A stretch of DNA of 64,000 bases from Bacteroidota bacterium (GTDB lineage Bacteria; Bacteroidota; Bacteroidia; Chitinophagales; Chitinophagaceae): the NCBI GenBank assembly GCA_016706595.1, contig JADJJH010000003.1, positions 186,001 to 250,000 on the forward strand. Direction: 5' to 3'. The notes under the pieces are model-generated. The model made no database searches and had not been told where the DNA came from. It saw only the letters and a program-made list of their open reading frames with translations. The number at the start of each line of letters is the position of its first letter. Within the stretch, counting starts at the first letter, position 1. Both the position numbers and the translations under genes were made by a program. This document shows, piece by piece, positions 60,614 to 64,000 of this stretch.

Positions 60614-62697
60614 TGAACAATAGTAAGCAAATACGATTCCGAGTCTATATCAGCTTTATGGCCATGTGCCTTTTTGCGGCTATGATACTTTATAAAGGAA
60701 GTGTGATTTACATGAAAGAAGGTAAAGAGCTTAAATCGTTGGCCGATAGTTTACATACAAAAATTGAAACCCTTCACCCTGAGAGAGGTAATATTTACAG
60801 CGAAGATGGAAGCCTACTCTCTTCATCAATTCCCGAATTCGATTTACGTATCGATATGAAGGCAATTCCTAAAGATACATTCGATACCTATATTGAATCA
60901 TTATCAAAAAGTTTATCCATTGTATTGAAAGAATATACTTGGACCGAATACAAGGAAATGCTTAGCAAGGAATATAATAATGGAAATAGATATTATTTGT
61001 TGAAACGAAAAGCGAGCTATGCTGAATATCTTGAAATTAAAACAATGAAACCTTTTGATAAAGGGCAAAATAAAGGTGGATTTATTGCTGAAGCCAATAC
61101 CAAACGCATTAATCCTTTTGGTTTATTAGCGAATCGTGCGGTTGGATTATATCGTAAAAATGCGCAGAATATTGGAATCGAGCGCAGGTATAATCAATAT
61201 TTAGAAGGTACACAAGGGCAGCGCATTTTACGAAAAATTGCCGGTGGAACTTGGATGCCTATTGATGGTTCTGAAATTGACCCTGAAAATGGAAAGGATG
61301 TGATTACCACACTCGATGTAAATATTCAAGACGTAGCCGAAAATGCTTTACTTAAACAAGTAGAGAAAGAGCAAGCCACTTTTGGAACTTGTATTGTGAT
61401 GGAAGTAAAAACCGGAAAAATTAAGGCCATCGCTAATTTAGGTCGACGTCCGAATGGTACATATGGTGAAGATTATAATTATGCTTATCAACGAATAGAA
61501 CCAGGTTCAACCTTTAAATTAACTTCATTGATTTCACTTTTCCGCGATTCATTAATTAAGATTGATGATAAAGTGAATTGTGAAGGTGGAAAGTGGAGAG
61601 TAGGTCCTTATACTATTCATGATAGTCATGCCGGCTTAGGTGTATTATCTATCAAAGATGCCTTCGCGCATTCATCGAACGTTGCTTTTGCAAAATTGAT
61701 CTATACAAATTATAAAGATCGTCCGGCAAGTTATTGGACGAATTTACATATGCTGGGCTTGGATAGAAAAACTGGACTTGATTTAGATGGAGAATCATTG
61801 CCACGATTTACAAGAGATACAGTAACTAAAACCAAGTACTCGTTGGCGTTTATGGGACAAGGCTATAGTGTGATGATTACGCCTTTACATACTTGCATGG
61901 TGTATAATATGATTGCCAACCAAGGTAAAATGATGAAACCTTATTTAGTGAATAGCATTCGTGAATATGGGAAAGATATTATCAATTTTAAACCTGTGGT
62001 AATGCAAGATCAATTACTCAATGCAAAATCACTCGTGCAAATAAAAGAAGCGATGAACGAAGTGGTTGAAACCGGAACAGGCAAAGAACTCAAAAATCCT
62101 TTTTATAAAATCTGTGGTAAAACAGGAACGGCACAAGTTGCTGATAAAGGCATTCGATATTCTGATAGAGTGTATCATGGTTCATTTGTTGGCTTCTTCC
62201 CGAAGGAAGATCCACAGTATACCATTTGTGTTGTATTAAGAACGCGTAAAGGTTCATCAAACTATTATGGCGGTTTAATTGCCTTACCTGTATTTAAAGA
62301 AGTTGCCAATCGTTTGTATGCTACCAAAATGAAATCGGCAGATGGATTGGCTAAGTCGAAAAAAGTAGATGTTCCTCTTTCTGTAAAAAGTATTCAATCG
62401 GCACAATATAATGTGCTTGCCTCAAAATTAGTGATGGCTAAAAAATTACCAAACTCGCCTTCGTGGTTACAAAATATACATATCGATTCAAGCGGAAATT
62501 TGACTTATCATGCTATGCAAAATAGCCAAAGTATGGTACCTGATGTAAATGGAATGGGCATGCGCGATGCTATTTATGTTTTAGAAAAGGCTGGATTAAA
62601 AGTAATACCACAAGGCAAAGGAAAAGTAATTGCACAATCTATTGCACCGGGTGCAATGTATTATAAAGGACAAAAAATAACATTACAGTTAAGCTAA
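60613..62697 (+). CDS. ftsI: Division-specific penicillin-binding protein (PBP3/FtsI) with PASTA domain
   Basis: The 694-residue transpeptidase has an N-terminal membrane anchor (RVYISFMAMCLFAAMILYKGSVIY), a dimerisation domain (HPERGNIYSEDGSLLSSSIPEFDLRID, about 52-230), and the penicillin-binding domain with SxxK in EPGSTFKLTS, SxN in AHSSNVAF, and KTG in CGKTGTAQ. The last about 60 residues are one PASTA domain (VPDVNGMGMRDAIYVLEKAGLKVI). It makes septal peptidoglycan. The start overlaps the ftsL stop, and murE follows without a gap. Confidence 0.95.
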   Translation: MNNSKQIRFRVYISFMAMCLFAAMILYKGSVIYMKEGKELKSLADSLHTKIETLHPERGNIYSEDGSLLSSSIPEFDLRIDMKAIPKDTFDTYIESLSKSLSIVLKEYTWTEYKEMLSKEYNNGNRYYLLKRKASYAEYLEIKTMKPFDKGQNKGGFIAEANTKRINPFGLLANRAVGLYRKNAQNIGIERRYNQYLEGTQGQRILRKIAGGTWMPIDGSEIDPENGKDVITTLDVNIQDVAENALLKQVEKEQATFGTCIVMEVKTGKIKAIANLGRRPNGTYGEDYNYAYQRIEPGSTFKLTSLISLFRDSLIKIDDKVNCEGGKWRVGPYTIHDSHAGLGVLSIKDAFAHSSNVAFAKLIYTNYKDRPASYWTNLHMLGLDRKTGLDLDGESLPRFTRDTVTKTKYSLAFMGQGYSVMITPLHTCMVYNMIANQGKMMKPYLVNSIREYGKDIINFKPVVMQDQLLNAKSLVQIKEAMNEVVETGTGKELKNPFYKICGKTGTAQVADKGIRYSDRVYHGSFVGFFPKEDPQYTICVVLRTRKGSSNYYGGLIALPVFKEVANRLYATKMKSADGLAKSKKVDVPLSVKSIQSAQYNVLASKLVMAKKLPNSPSWLQNIHIDSSGNLTYHAMQNSQSMVPDVNGMGMRDAIYVLEKAGLKVIPQGKGKVIAQSIAPGAMYYKGQKITLQLS

Positions 62698-64000
62698 TTG
62701 AAAACGATACAAAACATATTACAATCTATACAACCGATATCGGTAGTGGGTGATACTTCGTTGAAGATTACCGGACTATGTATGAACTCTCGCGAGGTAA
62801 AAGAGGGAAATGTTTTTATCGCTATCAAAGGAACGCATGTAAATGGTCATGCATTTATTGAAAAGGCGATTGAGAAAAAAGCTTGCGCTATTGTTTGTGA
62901 AATAATACCTGAAGTACAACAGCAACATATCACGTACATCCATGTAAAAAATTCGGCACAAGTAGCAGGTGTTTTAGCCGCAGCATTTTTTGATGAACCA
63001 TCCAGTAAATTAAAGTTGGTAGGTATTACGGGAACAAACGGTAAAACAACTTGCGCAACTTTATTGTTCCAACTATTTACGCAATTAGGTTATACCTGCG
63101 GATTAATATCAACGGTACAAAATCAAATTGCCGACACTATTCTTCCATCAACTCATACAACTCCTGATGCAATTAGTTTACATCAATTGCTTGCTCAAAT
63201 GTATGCAGCCGGTTGCACACATGTATTTATGGAAGTAAGCTCGCATGCTATTCATCAGCATCGAATTGCTGGCGCTCAATTTGTTGGTGGATGCTTCACA
63301 AATATTTCGCATGATCATCTAGATTATCATGAAACCTTCGATGAGTATATACGCGTAAAAAAATTATTTTTTGATGCTTTGCCTAAACAAGCGTTTGCCT
63401 TATGCAATAGCGATGATAGAAGAGGCTTAATTATGTTGCAAAATACATCTGCTCTCAAAAAAACATACGCGGTTAAAACACTTGCCGATTATAAAGGAAA
63501 AATACTTGAGAATACACTCAACGGTTTAATGATGAATGTTGACGGGCAAGATGTAATTTTTAGAATGATAGGTGAATTTAATGCATATAATATTTTATGT
63601 GTATACGGCGCAGCTATGTTATTAGATGAAGATAAACAAGAAGTTCTGCAAGCGTTAAGCATGCTAAAAGGAGCTGAAGGAAGATTTGATTATTTCAATT
63701 CCCCGGTCGAGAATATTATGGGTATCATCGATTATGCGCATACACCCGACGCCTTATTAAATGTACTGGCAACCATCAATAAACTTCGAAAAGGAAACGA
63801 GACATTATTTACAGTGTTAGGCTGTGGTGGTGATAGAGATAAAACCAAACGACCTATTATGGGCTTAGTTGCTTGCGAACATAGTGATCGTGTAGTATTT
63901 ACTTCCGATAATCCACGAAGTGAAGAAGCTACCGAGATCATCAAAGAGATGGAAGCGGGTGTACAAGTGAATCAACGAAAAAAATATGTGAGTATAGCCG
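62698..64000 (+). CDS. murE: UDP-N-acetylmuramoyl-tripeptide synthetase, cut at window edge
   Basis: A TTG start at 62698, directly after the ftsI stop, opens KTIQNILQSIQPISVVGD; an ATG further in would lose the N-domain. The ATP site is GITGTNGKTTCATLLFQLF, with HTTPDAISLH, FMEVSSHAIHQHRIAG, FTNISHDHLDYHETFDEY and VDYAHTPDA. The enzyme adds the third amino acid to the UDP-MurNAc peptide; in Bacteroidota usually meso-diaminopimelate, but the specificity motif is beyond the window. It is open to the right edge. Confidence 0.94.
   Translation, partial: MKTIQNILQSIQPISVVGDTSLKITGLCMNSREVKEGNVFIAIKGTHVNGHAFIEKAIEKKACAIVCEIIPEVQQQHITYIHVKNSAQVAGVLAAAFFDEPSSKLKLVGITGTNGKTTCATLLFQLFTQLGYTCGLISTVQNQIADTILPSTHTTPDAISLHQLLAQMYAAGCTHVFMEVSSHAIHQHRIAGAQFVGGCFTNISHDHLDYHETFDEYIRVKKLFFDALPKQAFALCNSDDRRGLIMLQNTSALKKTYAVKTLADYKGKILENTLNGLMMNVDGQDVIFRMIGEFNAYNILCVYGAAMLLDEDKQEVLQALSMLKGAEGRFDYFNSPVENIMGIIDYAHTPDALLNVLATINKLRKGNETLFTVLGCGGDRDKTKRPIMGLVACEHSDRVVFTSDNPRSEEATEIIKEMEAGVQVNQRKKYVSIA

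Overview
The window looks like a chromosomal segment of an AT-rich member of the Bacteroidota, probably Chitinophagales or Sphingobacteriales-like. The signs are type IX secretion (T9SS) sorting tails, a gliding-motility lipoprotein (GldH), a DUF5916 outer-membrane-type protein, GLPGLI/DUF4412-like and DUF4878-like envelope proteins, genes with almost no Shine-Dalgarno sequence, and several promoters of the form TTG-(18 to 20)-TAnnTTTG. No replication origin, rRNA operon, prophage or CRISPR array was seen.

Layout. 1-17.6 kb: envelope and housekeeping genes (DUF5916 protein, phoH operon, peroxiredoxin, LptF/G permease, 2OG-Fe(II) oxygenase, a giant T9SS type B adhesin-like protein, methyltransferase, polyprenyl synthase, FAH-family enzyme, pth, LytTR regulator). 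17.7-21.1 kb: a CDP-6-deoxyhexose cluster (rfbF, rfbG, rfbC-like, rmlD-like) in which rfbF and the epimerase each carry one frameshift. 21.1-37.1 kb: a defence and accessory island. It holds a type I restriction-modification operon in which hsdR and hsdS are intact but hsdM is broken three times. Inside that operon lie a 600-residue P-loop/dCMP-deaminase fusion of the antiviral AvcD type, a DUF6161-like coiled-coil membrane protein, a higBA toxin-antitoxin module with its own operator, and a 35-codon scrap of a second hsdR tail. Further on are a Bacteroidota-specific helical protein, an 11-unit heptad-repeat reading frame, a DUF433/DUF5615 toxin-antitoxin pair with a nonsense-mutated toxin, a frameshifted prolyl aminopeptidase lipoprotein, an HNH nuclease and a frameshifted mrr. 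A complete IS3-family element (37385-38693, 3-bp target duplication) sits in a dispersed repeat. 38.7-64 kb: core genes, all intact: two different isocitrate dehydrogenases, a PHM-like copper monooxygenase fused to cytochrome c, ubiD, tRNA-His, clpP, mdh, aroA-aroB, SAM hydrolase, GH3, lptB, gldH, yicC, an lpxD-like gene, and the start of the division/cell-wall cluster (mraZ-rsmH-ftsL-ftsI-murE).

Two families of intergenic repeats punctuate the window. R1 is a MITE-like unit of about 100-150 bp with inverted ends and the core TTCCGATAGCTATCGGAA. R2 is an AT-rich leader followed by tandem GAACCCC-type heptamers. The most notable observations are the AvcD-like deaminase embedded in a type I RM operon, the clustering of gene lesions in the 17.8-37 kb stretch, the heptad-repeat reading frame, and a five-fold 10-bp-periodic MraZ operator in front of mraZ.
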